Positions 52,350 through 60,885 of a stretch of 64,000 nt of DNA are shown here, one piece after another. Where the stretch lies: the NCBI RefSeq assembly GCF_003574315.2, contig NZ_AP025739.1, forward strand, positions 62,001 through 126,000. The letters are read 5' to 3'. The position numbers were made by a program, and so were the translations under genes. Under the pieces are notes generated by a model, which worked only from the letters and a program-made list of their open reading frames with translations, did not search any database and had not been told where the DNA came from. Each line of letters opens with the position of its first letter. Within the stretch, counting starts at the first letter, position 1. The DNA comes from Capsulimonas corticalis. Lineage in GTDB: Bacteria; Armatimonadota; Armatimonadia; Armatimonadales; Capsulimonadaceae.

Positions 52350-53285
52350 ATGCCCACCTATCTTGGAATCGATATCGGCGGCACGAAGATCGCGGGCGCG
52401 CTGGTGGATGACAACGGACTCGTTCTCAAAACCGGTGTGCGCCCCACGCAAGCGGAGCGCGGCGGGGCGCAGGTGCTTCAAACGGCGATCGCGCTGGGTC
52501 AAGAGCTTTTGCACGGTTCGGAGCAAGTCATCGCCGGCGCCGGCGTCGGCGCCGGCGGGCAGATCGACGCCGAACGCGGCGTCGTGGTCTCGGCCACGGA
52601 GATCCTGCCTGGCTGGGCGGGGACGGAGATCGGCGCGGCCTTTAAGTCCGCATTCGGCGTTCCCGTCGCCGTGGATAACGATGTCAACGCCCTCGCCGCC
52701 GGCGAGGCGAAGTTTGGGGCGGCCCGGGGATTGTCCACCGTCGTCTTTCTGGCGCTCGGCACCGGGGTCGGCGGCGCATTGCTGTTAGAAGGCCGTGTTC
52801 ATTACGGCGCGCACTGGACCGGAGGCGAGTTCGGGCACCTGCTGCTGACGATGGATCCTAACGCCCGGAAGGACGGCGGCGGGGCGCGAGGGACACTCGA
52901 AGCCTACGCGAGCGGGCCCGGCCTCATTCAGACGTGGCGGGAGATCGCGGGCGACGACGAAGCGCCAATCACCGGCGCGGAGATCGCGGCGGACGCCGTT
53001 CAGGATCCCGGAGGGATCGGCGCGGCGGCGATTGCTCAGACCGGTCGCTATCTGGGCTTTGGGCTTGTCAGCCTCGCCAATGCGCTCGATCCGGATGTGA
53101 TCGTGATCGGCGGCGGGCTGGCGGCGCTCGGCGATGCGCTGCTTGCTCCCGCCCGCGCCGTGCTTGCCGAGCGCGCGCTTCCTGGCCCCGCGCAAACGCC
53201 GGTTGTCCTCGCCTCGCTGGGCGAGCACGCCTCGACCATCGGCGCCGCCGCCTTGATCATTCCATTGCCGAAAGCAGTCTCTTGA
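52350..53285 (+). CDS. ROK-family sugar kinase lacking the zinc-binding cysteines
   Basis: Encodes 311 residues. GIDIGGTKIAGALVD (phosphate loop), VDNDVNALA (catalytic Asp), GTGVGGALL and GGEFGH are intact. After this, where ROK kinases have C-x-C-G-x2-G-C-L-E-A, the sequence reads DGGGARGTLEAYASG: all three cysteines are replaced. With nanE next door it is probably a ManNAc or GlcNAc kinase. The missing zinc site may alter stability or substrate. Confidence 0.85.
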   Translation: MPTYLGIDIGGTKIAGALVDDNGLVLKTGVRPTQAERGGAQVLQTAIALGQELLHGSEQVIAGAGVGAGGQIDAERGVVVSATEILPGWAGTEIGAAFKSAFGVPVAVDNDVNALAAGEAKFGAARGLSTVVFLALGTGVGGALLLEGRVHYGAHWTGGEFGHLLLTMDPNARKDGGGARGTLEAYASGPGLIQTWREIAGDDEAPITGAEIAADAVQDPGGIGAAAIAQTGRYLGFGLVSLANALDPDVIVIGGGLAALGDALLAPARAVLAERALPGPAQTPVVLASLGEHASTIGAAALIIPLPKAVS

Positions 53286-53286
53286 T

Positions 53287-54837
53287 ATGAATACGAACTC
53301 CCTGCGCATCGCGCTCGCGCCGCTCGACGAACGCCCCGTCAACACCCGCTATCCGCAAATGCTCGGGCAGATCGCCGGCGCCGAAGTTCTGCTGCCGCCC
53401 TCGGAAGCGCTCGGCCTTCAGCGCGAGCCCGCGGATCTGCCGGTCATCACGCAATGGCTGCGGGACACGGCGCCGACGACTTCGGGCGCGATCGTCTCGT
53501 GCGACTATCTGGGCTACGGCAATCTGATCAACGCCCGTATCTCCCAGGACAGCGCGGCGGCCGTCCTGGGGCGGCTGAGCATTCTGGAGGAGATCGGCGC
53601 GCGGATCCCCGTGCACGCCTTCTCCCTGATCACCCGGGTCGCCAACGCCGACAACTGTGTCGAGGAGCCGCTCTACTGGGAAAAGTGGGGCACGCGCTTT
53701 TACCGATGGGCGCGGCTGACGCACCAGTCGGAAACGAGCCTGCTTCCGCCGGAAGACCGCGTGGTTTTGAAAGATCTGGACGCCCAGCTTCCGCCGGACC
53801 TGAAAGCCGATTGGCTGATGCGGCGCCTGCGCAACCATACCGTCAACTTGGGGCTGATCGACCTGGCGGCGCGCGGCAAAGTCGCGAGCCTGCTGCTGAC
53901 CTCCGACGACACCGCCGCCTACGGCTTTCCCAGCCGCGAGCGGGACTGGCTGCGCGGCTGGCCGCGCCTGATCGGCCCGGCGCTGTCATCGCGGCTGCAC
54001 ATGTATCCCGGCGCCGACGAAGTCGGTTCGGCGCTGGCGGCGCAGCTGATCAACGCGCATCACGGACGCGCGCCCCTGGTCTGGGTGGAGTATGCGATCC
54101 CCGGCGATGAGGAGTATATCGCGCCTTACGAAGACCGCCCGGTGCGCGAAACCGTGCTGGGACAGATCTCCGCCTGCGGATGCGTCCTCGCCGAATGCCC
54201 CGAAGAAAGCGACTTCATCCTCGGAGTCGTCACGCCCTCGCCCCGGCGCACGGACTATCGCCTGGAATACGCGGAGGAGGACCGCCGGGATCGCACCGCC
54301 CCTTATTTGCGCTTTATCGCCCGTCTGGCGGGCTGGCAGGCGCGGGGTCTGGCCGTGGCCGTGGGCGATGTCGCCTACCCCAATGGCGGCGATCCGCTCT
54401 TTTCCGACTTGCTGCTGGACCCGGCTTCGGCGCTGCGTCCCGGGGGGCTGGCGGCGTACGGCGCCTGGAACACGGCGGGCAACACGCTGGGCGTGGTGGT
54501 GGCCCAGGCAGTCTGCGCGCTGTACATCGAAGACAACGCCGAGCAGGCAGAGGCGCAAAAGCGCTTCCTGGCGCATCGGTTCCTGGAGGACTGGGGATAT
54601 CAGACGGTCGCGCGCCGCGCCGCTCGCGACATCATCGAACAGAGTTTTGGACGCCGCGACCCCGACCCCAACTCTCTCGAACAGATCGCCGAGACCCGCA
54701 AAGCCATCGAAGAACAGCTGACGAGTTTACTTACCCGGCTTCAGCAGTCCGGAGTCGGCGAGGGGCTGACGCTCGTTCCCGGGAGCGCCCGCCTTCCCTG
54801 GCGGCGAACCTTCGAGGTGGATTTCGATCTGTCCTGA
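53287..54837 (+). CDS. DUF4127 family protein
   Basis: Encodes 516 residues; the ATG follows the kinase stop by 1 bp. The opening RIALAPLDERPVNTRYP, the SCDYLGYGNLINAR segment and HGRAPLVWVEYAIPG fit DUF4127, a family of uncharacterised cytoplasmic proteins that I recall near sugar or sialic acid genes. No signal peptide. Likely takes part in amino-sugar catabolism by context; reaction unknown. Confidence 0.82.
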   Translation: MNTNSLRIALAPLDERPVNTRYPQMLGQIAGAEVLLPPSEALGLQREPADLPVITQWLRDTAPTTSGAIVSCDYLGYGNLINARISQDSAAAVLGRLSILEEIGARIPVHAFSLITRVANADNCVEEPLYWEKWGTRFYRWARLTHQSETSLLPPEDRVVLKDLDAQLPPDLKADWLMRRLRNHTVNLGLIDLAARGKVASLLLTSDDTAAYGFPSRERDWLRGWPRLIGPALSSRLHMYPGADEVGSALAAQLINAHHGRAPLVWVEYAIPGDEEYIAPYEDRPVRETVLGQISACGCVLAECPEESDFILGVVTPSPRRTDYRLEYAEEDRRDRTAPYLRFIARLAGWQARGLAVAVGDVAYPNGGDPLFSDLLLDPASALRPGGLAAYGAWNTAGNTLGVVVAQAVCALYIEDNAEQAEAQKRFLAHRFLEDWGYQTVARRAARDIIEQSFGRRDPDPNSLEQIAETRKAIEEQLTSLLTRLQQSGVGEGLTLVPGSARLPWRRTFEVDFDLS

Positions 54838-54861
54838 CCCAGACATTCGCCCAAGACGCAA

Positions 54862-54917
54862 TTGTAACCCGCCATTAACCTCATGCACGCCTGCCTTGGG
54901 CGTCGCCGGGGTACAGT
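54862..54917 (+). promoter_or_regulatory. Boxed promoter A (PHO-box-like), upstream of a putative small RNA
   Basis: TTGTAAC (54862-54868), 6 bp, TTAACCT (54875-54881), 28 bp, GGTACAGT (54910-54917) containing the -10 TACAGT. Spacing and boxes are identical to promoter B at 55061-55116. The (G/T)TAAC-type direct repeats at about 11-bp steps resemble PhoB/PhoP boxes. No -35 consensus, so activator-dependent. Confidence 0.65.
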
Positions 54918-54923
54918 AGGGTT

Positions 54924-55024
54924 AGCCGCAATGAAATACGCTTGCTGCTGAGAGTTTGGCAGAACTCTCAAACATAAAGACCCCTTTTCACAGCCTTTTC
55001 CAGAATCTTGGAAAGGGCTTTTTT
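54924..55024 (+). ncRNA. Putative small RNA of about 100 nt
   Basis: Between the expected start of promoter A and a strong terminator: a hairpin GAGAGTT/AACTCTC (54950-54956 with 54963-54969), a single-stranded linker, and a final stem (54993-55002 with 55009-55018) followed by TTTTTT. No reading frame in it is supported. It is inferred from layout only. Confidence 0.55.
54993..55024 (+). terminator. Intrinsic terminator of the putative small RNA
   Basis: A 10-bp stem (one G-T pair) with a six-base loop followed by six T (55019-55024). Confidence 0.85.
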
Positions 55025-55060
55025 GCATCCTCAGAGTCGCCCATATAACAATAATTTCGT

Positions 55061-55116
55061 TTGTAACTATGCGTTAACCTAATCCGCAACAAGCATGGAT
55101 CGACGGCTGGTACAGT
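55061..55116 (+). promoter_or_regulatory. Boxed promoter B (PHO-box-like) of the DUF4331 operon
   Basis: TTGTAAC (55061-55067), 6 bp, TTAACCT (55074-55080), 28 bp, GGTACAGT (55109-55116). Same boxes and spacing as promoter A. The transcript would have a leader of about 93 nt before the ATG at 55216. Confidence 0.7.
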
Positions 55117-55215
55117 TGTCCTTGCATGGAACTCGCGCCGGATCAGGCTTCGGACTTCGTTCCGCGCCGCATTCGGCCCGCATTCTTGTTCGCGATTCAC
55201 GACAAGGAGATACGC

Positions 55216-55932
55216 ATGGCACTCTCTCGTAAAAACATCATTCTGCTGGCGGCGGGCGTAGCGCTCATTCCGACCGGATTTCTGCTGAAGGCGCATGGAT
55301 CGGACCACGCCGATACCCCGGCGATCGCCGCTCAGCCGGGCGCGGACCTTACCGACGTCTTTGTGTTTCCCTCGCCCTCCGACTCCTCGAAAGTCGTCCT
55401 GGCGATGGACGTACACCCTTTGATCCCCAGCGGCGGATCCGGCGGTGTATCCTTCGACCCAAGCGTTCTCTATCAGTTCAAAATTGATAACACCGGCGAC
55501 AATGTCGAGGACCTTGTCATACAAGCCCGCTTTATCGGAACGGGATCGAGCCAGCGCGTCTTGATCTCTGGTCCCATGAAGCCGGATCGCACCGGAACGG
55601 TTACTACGGCGCTGGCGCCCTACGCCGTCACGGGCGCGATCAATCAGGCCTTCTCTCCCGCCACGGGGATCGAAGTCTTCGCGGGCGCGCGAGAAGATCC
55701 CTTCTTCTTCGACCTGAACCGCTTCTTTACGATCCTGCCCGACCGCGCGACGCCGATCACCGGCACGGCGGTCAGCAATCCAAATCAGCCCCAGGCCGCA
55801 AGCTTCAACAACCCGGGAACGGACTTCCTCGCGCCGTACAACGTGCTCGCCATTGTCGTGGAGCTGCCGAAAACGTCGCTGGTCCCGGGGACGAATAAGA
55901 AGATCCACGTTTGGTGCACCACCAGCAAATAA
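55216..55932 (+). CDS. DUF4331-domain exported protein (N-terminal part of the family)
   Basis: Encodes 238 residues; AAGGAG is 6 bases before the ATG, and a longer frame from 55126 lacks this. Signal-anchor helix at residues 6-24, then HGSDHADTPAIAAQPGADLTDVF (split motif of the family), DNTGDNVEDLVIQ and EDPFFFDL. DUF4331 proteins are exported and of unknown function. The usual C-terminal half is absent here and is encoded by the next gene. Confidence 0.82.
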   Translation: MALSRKNIILLAAGVALIPTGFLLKAHGSDHADTPAIAAQPGADLTDVFVFPSPSDSSKVVLAMDVHPLIPSGGSGGVSFDPSVLYQFKIDNTGDNVEDLVIQARFIGTGSSQRVLISGPMKPDRTGTVTTALAPYAVTGAINQAFSPATGIEVFAGAREDPFFFDLNRFFTILPDRATPITGTAVSNPNQPQAASFNNPGTDFLAPYNVLAIVVELPKTSLVPGTNKKIHVWCTTSK

Positions 55933-55961
55933 TCGGCTTTTGTTCAGGAGAAGAGAGAACG

Positions 55962-56534
55962 ATGTTACAGAAAAAATTCATGCTTGGCGGTTTGGCGCTC
56001 AGCCTCGCGGCGATCGCTCTGGCGGGCTGCGGCGGCAGCGGCGACAGCGGCGGAACGAAGACTTACACGCAAGTTGACCGACTGGCCCGCCCCGCCGTCA
56101 ACGAAGTCTTCGCGACAGTCGCCAATAATCGGCACCAGATCAACGACCAGGACAATCCCACGGATGACTCCGGGCAGCTCGCCAACGATATCCAGAGCTT
56201 CATGGTCGGAACCGCCGGCCGCTCCCAGGCGATCACGAACGTCGTCAAGGCCGTACTGGTCCCCGACGTCATGGTGGCTGACTTGAGCCAGTCCGGCAAC
56301 GCGACCTACCTGGGCGTGGAAACCGGCGGAGCCACCGGCGGCACGTTTGGCGGCCGCGACCTGAAGGATGATGTCGTCGACACCTCGCTCGGCGTCATCT
56401 TCGGAGCCACCGTGCCGACGCTCGGCCTGGCGCCGGAAGACGGGAAAGAGATCCCCGCGCTGACGAGCGACCATGTCGGCTTCGGCGCGAAGCACTTCAC
56501 GAGCGCATTCCCTTACCTGGGAGCGCCCAAGTAG
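55962..56534 (+). CDS. Lipoprotein with DUF4331 C-terminal half
   Basis: Encodes 190 residues; AGGAGA precedes the ATG at 55962. Lipobox LAGC (residues 20-23) after a short signal peptide, then a Gly/Ser linker and VDRLARPAVNEVFATVANN, the C-terminal DUF4331 pattern (R-x2-x-P-x-VNE). Probably pairs with the upstream product outside the cytoplasm. Confidence 0.78.
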   Translation: MLQKKFMLGGLALSLAAIALAGCGGSGDSGGTKTYTQVDRLARPAVNEVFATVANNRHQINDQDNPTDDSGQLANDIQSFMVGTAGRSQAITNVVKAVLVPDVMVADLSQSGNATYLGVETGGATGGTFGGRDLKDDVVDTSLGVIFGATVPTLGLAPEDGKEIPALTSDHVGFGAKHFTSAFPYLGAPK

Positions 56535-56540
56535 CGATCC

Positions 56541-56591
56541 TTCGCGCGCCTTCAGTATTCACTACTGAGGGCGCGCGAACCACGCCTTTTT
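56541..56591 (+). terminator. Hairpin with T-run between lipoprotein and TPR genes
   Basis: A 17-bp stem with one mismatch (56541-56557 with 56563-56579) and a TTTTT run about eight bases later (56587-56591). It may reduce, rather than stop, transcription into the TPR gene. Confidence 0.6.
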
Positions 56592-56616
56592 CTTCGATGT
56601 GGAGTCGATCAATACG

Positions 56617-57990
56617 ATGAAACGAGCCGCTATCGCCGCTTCCGCCCTCGCTTTGTGCCTCGCCGGCTGGGCCTGGACCAGCCGCAAGGCGCAGTCACGC
56701 CCGCCCAGCGGCCCTCCCGCGCAGCACGAACCTTACGATCCAGGCCGCCTGGAGCACACCATCCGTTTTTATGAAAGCAATATCCAGCGCGACTCGGAAG
56801 ACGCCATCGGTCGGTCGCTGCTCTCCGGATTCTATTTGCAGCGCTGCCGCGAGACCGGCGACATCGCCGACGCCGCGCGCGCCGAAGCGATGGCCCGCAA
56901 GTCGCTGGCGATCCGAACCCGCAATAATATCGCCGCTTACGATCAGCTCGCGCTCAGCCTGTTCACCCAGCACAAATTCCCCGAGGCGCTTGCGCTCACG
57001 CAAAAGATCGTCAACGCCGCTCCTTCCGATGCGCAGGCGCAGTCGCTTCTCGTGGAGCTGAACACGGAAATGGGCGAGTACCCCAGCGCCGCCACCGGGA
57101 TGGCGAAGCTCGCCGCCGGCAACCACGACCCGCACACGCTGGCGATGGCCGCGCGCCTGATGGAGCTGACCGGCAATCTGGACGGGGCGCTGGCGCAAAT
57201 GCAATCGGCGCGCGCGCAGGCCGACACCAACCTGGATATGTCGGCGGAAGGCGACGCCTGGTATCACATGCGCGAAGGTAACATGCTGGGCGCGCTGGGC
57301 CGGGCGGACGAAGCAAAAAAGGCGTACCTCGCCGCCGTCGCCCTCTTCCCGAACGATTACCGCTCCATGACCTTTTTGACGCGCCTCGCGGCCGGCCGGG
57401 GAGATAACAAAGAAGCGATTGACTGGGGCAAACGATCCTCCGCGATCGTGCCCACTCCGGAGATCCTGGCTCTGCTCGGCGACGCCTACACCGCGTCGGG
57501 AGACACCCGGCAGGCCAATCTGCAATACGCGATGGTGGACGCCGCCGGGCGAATCGCGCGCTCGCAGGGCGGGGTTTACGACCGGCAGCGCGCCATCTAC
57601 TGCGCCGACCATCACGTCCACCTCCCCGAGGCCGTGCGGATCGCCCGGCATGAGCTGACGATCCGGCATGACGTCTACGCCTACGACACGCTCGCCTGGA
57701 CCAGTTACCAGGCCGGCGATCTTCCGACGGCTTCCTCGGCGATGTCCAAAGCGCTGGCGTGGCGCACGCAGGATTCGCTGCTGGAATACCACGCCGGAAT
57801 GATCGCAAAGGCGCTTGGCGACTCCGCCGGCGCGCGCGCTCATCTGGCGAAGGCCCTGGCGCTGAACCCCTACTGGAACCCATTCGCGCCGAAACTGGCC
57901 CGCGCCACTCTCGACACACTGAACGCGGCCGGCGCGGCGACCGCGCAAATCCCGGCTTCGCCGCAAACGCCGCCCACACCCAGGAGTTAA
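56617..57990 (+). CDS. Exported TPR-repeat protein
   Basis: Encodes 457 residues from the ATG at 56617, which opens a signal peptide (to about residue 25). About eight TPR-like helical pairs follow (for example ALFTQHKFPEALALTQKIV-type units without the exact start). It sits between DUF4331 and the transporter gene and ends 8 bp before the next start, so it probably assembles the periplasmic part of the system. Confidence 0.75.
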   Translation: MKRAAIAASALALCLAGWAWTSRKAQSRPPSGPPAQHEPYDPGRLEHTIRFYESNIQRDSEDAIGRSLLSGFYLQRCRETGDIADAARAEAMARKSLAIRTRNNIAAYDQLALSLFTQHKFPEALALTQKIVNAAPSDAQAQSLLVELNTEMGEYPSAATGMAKLAAGNHDPHTLAMAARLMELTGNLDGALAQMQSARAQADTNLDMSAEGDAWYHMREGNMLGALGRADEAKKAYLAAVALFPNDYRSMTFLTRLAAGRGDNKEAIDWGKRSSAIVPTPEILALLGDAYTASGDTRQANLQYAMVDAAGRIARSQGGVYDRQRAIYCADHHVHLPEAVRIARHELTIRHDVYAYDTLAWTSYQAGDLPTASSAMSKALAWRTQDSLLEYHAGMIAKALGDSAGARAHLAKALALNPYWNPFAPKLARATLDTLNAAGAATAQIPASPQTPPTPRS

Positions 57991-57998
57991 AAACGTCC

Positions 57999-59741
57999 AT
58001 GAATATCCGACGTTTCGTGACCGCGGCGCTCACCGCCGCGCTGCTCGCGGGAGCCGCCTTCACCGCGCCCGCCGGCGCTCATCCGATGGGGAACTTCTCC
58101 ATCAGCCACTACAGCCGCATCACGGCCGCCAAGGCCGGTTTGCAGATCTTTTACGTGCTGGACATGGCGGAGATCCCCACCGTGGCGGAGCGCGCCGCGA
58201 TGGACACGAACGGCGACGGCAAGATCACCCCGGCGGAGCAAACCGCCTATCTCGCCGCAAAAACACCCACGCTGGCCCAGGGATTGACGCTCACAGCCGA
58301 CGGGCGCCCGGTCCCATTGGACATCGCGTCCAGCAATCTGGCCTTCCGGCCGGGCGCCGGCGGACTAGACACGATGCGGCTGACGATGGATCTGAAGCCC
58401 GCCGCTCCGCTCGGCGCCGGAGCGCACAAGATCGCGTATCAAGACGGCAACTACGCCGAGCGCACCGGGTGGAAAGAGATCGTCGCGACAACCGACGGAC
58501 ACGCGTATCTTGGCGACGCCTCCGTACCGTCGACCGACCGCACTCAGGCGCTCACCGTTTATCCCAGCATCACGGCGATGTCGCCGCTCCAGGAAACCTC
58601 GGCGACCTTCACCGTTTCCGACACGCCCATCGCGGCGTCGGCGGCGCTTGCGGGAACGCCCGCTCAGACGGCGGCGCCCAGCGTTTCCGCGACAAACACC
58701 AGCACGCCGCAGGACCGCTTCACGCAGGCGATCGCGGCGAAGAAGCTGACGCCGGGGATCATGCTGGTCGGTCTTCTGATCGCTTTTGTCTTCGGCTCTT
58801 TCCATGCGCTCTCGCCCGGCCATGGCAAGACGATGGTCGCGGCGTATCTGGTCGGGTCGCGCGGCACGGTCAAGCACGCGTTCCTGCTCGGCGTCGTGGT
58901 CACGATCACGCACACGCTCGGCGTCTTCGCGCTTGGCCTGGTGACGCTGTTCGCCTCGCAATATATCGTCCCGGAGAAGCTCTTCCCGATATTGAGCGTT
59001 ATCAGCGGCCTCGCGGTCTTCGGCGTCGGCCTCTGGCTGTTCTATAGCCGCATCCGGGGCCTGGACACGGGACATTCCCACGATCACGCGCACGACCATG
59101 GGCATAGCCACGATCATGATCATGATCACAGTCACGACCACGATCATGACCATAGCCACACGCACGAACATCACGATCATGACCACACGCACGAACATGT
59201 TCACGAGCATGTCTATGAGCCTGCCCTGGCGCTGGCGACATCCAATGGGCATGTCCACACGCATATTCACGAGATCGGCCATACACACGATCACGATCAT
59301 GATCACGACCATGGACACGATCATACGCACGATCACGATCATAGCCACGATCACGGACACAGTCATGACGGCGGCCACTCGCATGGGTTCGGGCATCACC
59401 ACCATCATCACGTTCCCGAAGGGCCGATTACGGCGAAGTCGCTGATCGCGCTGGGGATCTCAGGCGGCATCGTCCCCTGCCCGTCCGCGCTCGTCGTGCT
59501 TCTCTCAGCCATCGCGCTGCACCGGATCGCCTACGGTCTGCTGCTGATCACGTCCTTCAGCATCGGCCTCGCCTCGGTGCTGATCGCGATCGGCGTCGCG
59601 GTGGTGTCGGCGTCCAAGCTTTTGCAGCGCGTTCCGCGAAGCGACGCCTTCACGCGCTTCATGCCGATCTTCAGCGCCGCCGCCGTCACCACCATCGGCG
59701 TCATTCTGGTCATTCGCGCGATCGGCGGCGCCCCTCTGTAA
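57999..59741 (+). CDS. Nickel/cobalt-type transporter with exported N-terminal domain and His-rich loop
   Basis: Encodes 580 residues. Signal peptide, an exported domain beginning AHPMGNFSISHYSRI with an EF-hand-like DTNGDGKITPAE (residues about 68-79), then a membrane part with HALSPGHGKT (the HX4-type signature of RcnA/NiCoT-like carriers). A loop from about residue 355 to 470 has more than 50 His and many Asp residues in H-D/S-H units. A further four helices follow. It likely moves nickel or cobalt; direction not certain, RcnA relatives are exporters. Confidence 0.8.
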   Translation: MNIRRFVTAALTAALLAGAAFTAPAGAHPMGNFSISHYSRITAAKAGLQIFYVLDMAEIPTVAERAAMDTNGDGKITPAEQTAYLAAKTPTLAQGLTLTADGRPVPLDIASSNLAFRPGAGGLDTMRLTMDLKPAAPLGAGAHKIAYQDGNYAERTGWKEIVATTDGHAYLGDASVPSTDRTQALTVYPSITAMSPLQETSATFTVSDTPIAASAALAGTPAQTAAPSVSATNTSTPQDRFTQAIAAKKLTPGIMLVGLLIAFVFGSFHALSPGHGKTMVAAYLVGSRGTVKHAFLLGVVVTITHTLGVFALGLVTLFASQYIVPEKLFPILSVISGLAVFGVGLWLFYSRIRGLDTGHSHDHAHDHGHSHDHDHDHSHDHDHDHSHTHEHHDHDHTHEHVHEHVYEPALALATSNGHVHTHIHEIGHTHDHDHDHDHGHDHTHDHDHSHDHGHSHDGGHSHGFGHHHHHHVPEGPITAKSLIALGISGGIVPCPSALVVLLSAIALHRIAYGLLLITSFSIGLASVLIAIGVAVVSASKLLQRVPRSDAFTRFMPIFSAAAVTTIGVILVIRAIGGAPL

Positions 59742-59819
59742 ACTGGCGGGAACGCGACGGCGCTGCGCGGCGTTCTTGAGTGGTACTCCGCGATCACTTC
59801 GGCGGCGCTTCGATGTCGT

Positions 59820-59825
59820 GTATAA
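59820..59825 (+). promoter_or_regulatory. -10 element upstream of the second transporter
   Basis: A perfect TATAAT 55 bp before the GTG start; no convincing -35. A later TAGAAT near 59860 is a second option. Confidence 0.4.
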
Positions 59826-59880
59826 TAGTACACAGCATTGAGGTCGCCGCCCTTTGCGTTAGAATGGATTTTCGTCCCAC

Positions 59881-60885
59881 GTGAACACCATCGATCACAC
59901 GAAACGCCGTGTCGCCGTTCTGCTCGGCTCTCTCTTCGCCATCAACATCTTGATCTGGCTCGTGACCTGGGGCGCTTCGCATACGTACCCCGTGCTGCTG
60001 GCGACGGGATGGCTGGCGTACGCCTTCGGCCTGCGCCACGCCGTTGACGCCGACCATATCTCGGCCATCGACAACACGACCCGCAAGCTGATGCAGGAAG
60101 GCAAGCAGCCGATCGGCGTCGGCTTCTTTTTCTCACTCGGACACTCGACCATCGTCGTTCTCCTCTGCGCCGCGCTCGCCGTCGCCGCCTCATACGTGCA
60201 GCAGCACCTGCACGGCTGGCAGGCGCTGGGCGGCCAGGTCGGCGCGCTCGTGTCCAGCAGCTTTCTGTACATCATCGGTTTCGTCAACCTGATCGTCTTC
60301 ATCGATCTCGTCGGACGCATGCGCGCGCTGTCGCGCGGCCGCGATCTCGACGAGGAAGCGCTGCACAATGCGATGGAGCAGCGCGGTTTCCTGGCGCGGA
60401 TCTTCCGGCCGATTTTGCGCATGGTGACGAGCAGCCGTCAGATGTACCTCGTCGGCTTCTTGTTCGGCCTGGGGTTCGACACCGCGACCGAAGTAGGACT
60501 GCTGGGAATGTCCGCCCACTCGGGACAAACGGGGACGCCGATCTGGGTGATCATGCTCCTGCCGGCGCTCTTCACGGCGGGCATGTGCCTGATCGACACG
60601 CTCAACAGCGTTCTGATGCTCGGCGCCTACGGCTGGGCGTTTATCAAACCCGTCCGCAAACTCTATTACAATCTGAGCATCACGCTGATTTCGGTCGTCG
60701 TCGCATTCGTCATCGCCACGCAGGAGATGCTGGGCCTGGCGCATATCGATCTGTCGCCCAAGGGGCCATTCTGGCAGTCGCTGGACGACCGTCTCGGCTT
60801 CGTCATCATCGCCGTATTCCTTGCCGGCTGGGCGATCTCCGCCCTGCTGCATAAGATCCGCACGTACGAGCCGGAACAATCATGA
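59881..60885 (+). CDS. HoxN/HupN/NixA-family nickel/cobalt permease
   Basis: Encodes 334 residues from a GTG. Eight membrane helices; RHAVDADHISAIDN is the NiCoT helix-II signature that binds the metal, and LGFDTATEV and the second GHSTIVV motifs are present. It imports nickel or cobalt with high affinity. It has no His-rich loop, unlike the transporter upstream, so the pair may be an importer and an exporter. Confidence 0.9.
   Translation: MNTIDHTKRRVAVLLGSLFAINILIWLVTWGASHTYPVLLATGWLAYAFGLRHAVDADHISAIDNTTRKLMQEGKQPIGVGFFFSLGHSTIVVLLCAALAVAASYVQQHLHGWQALGGQVGALVSSSFLYIIGFVNLIVFIDLVGRMRALSRGRDLDEEALHNAMEQRGFLARIFRPILRMVTSSRQMYLVGFLFGLGFDTATEVGLLGMSAHSGQTGTPIWVIMLLPALFTAGMCLIDTLNSVLMLGAYGWAFIKPVRKLYYNLSITLISVVVAFVIATQEMLGLAHIDLSPKGPFWQSLDDRLGFVIIAVFLAGWAISALLHKIRTYEPEQS

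Noticed and set aside
59060-59410. CRISPR-like repetition
   Set aside because: The repeats are the His/Asp codons of an open reading frame without equal spacers; no CRISPR array was found anywhere in the window.
59742-59880. Nickel/cobalt or cobalamin riboswitch before the permease
   Set aside because: The leader is too short and lacks the conserved multi-helix core.
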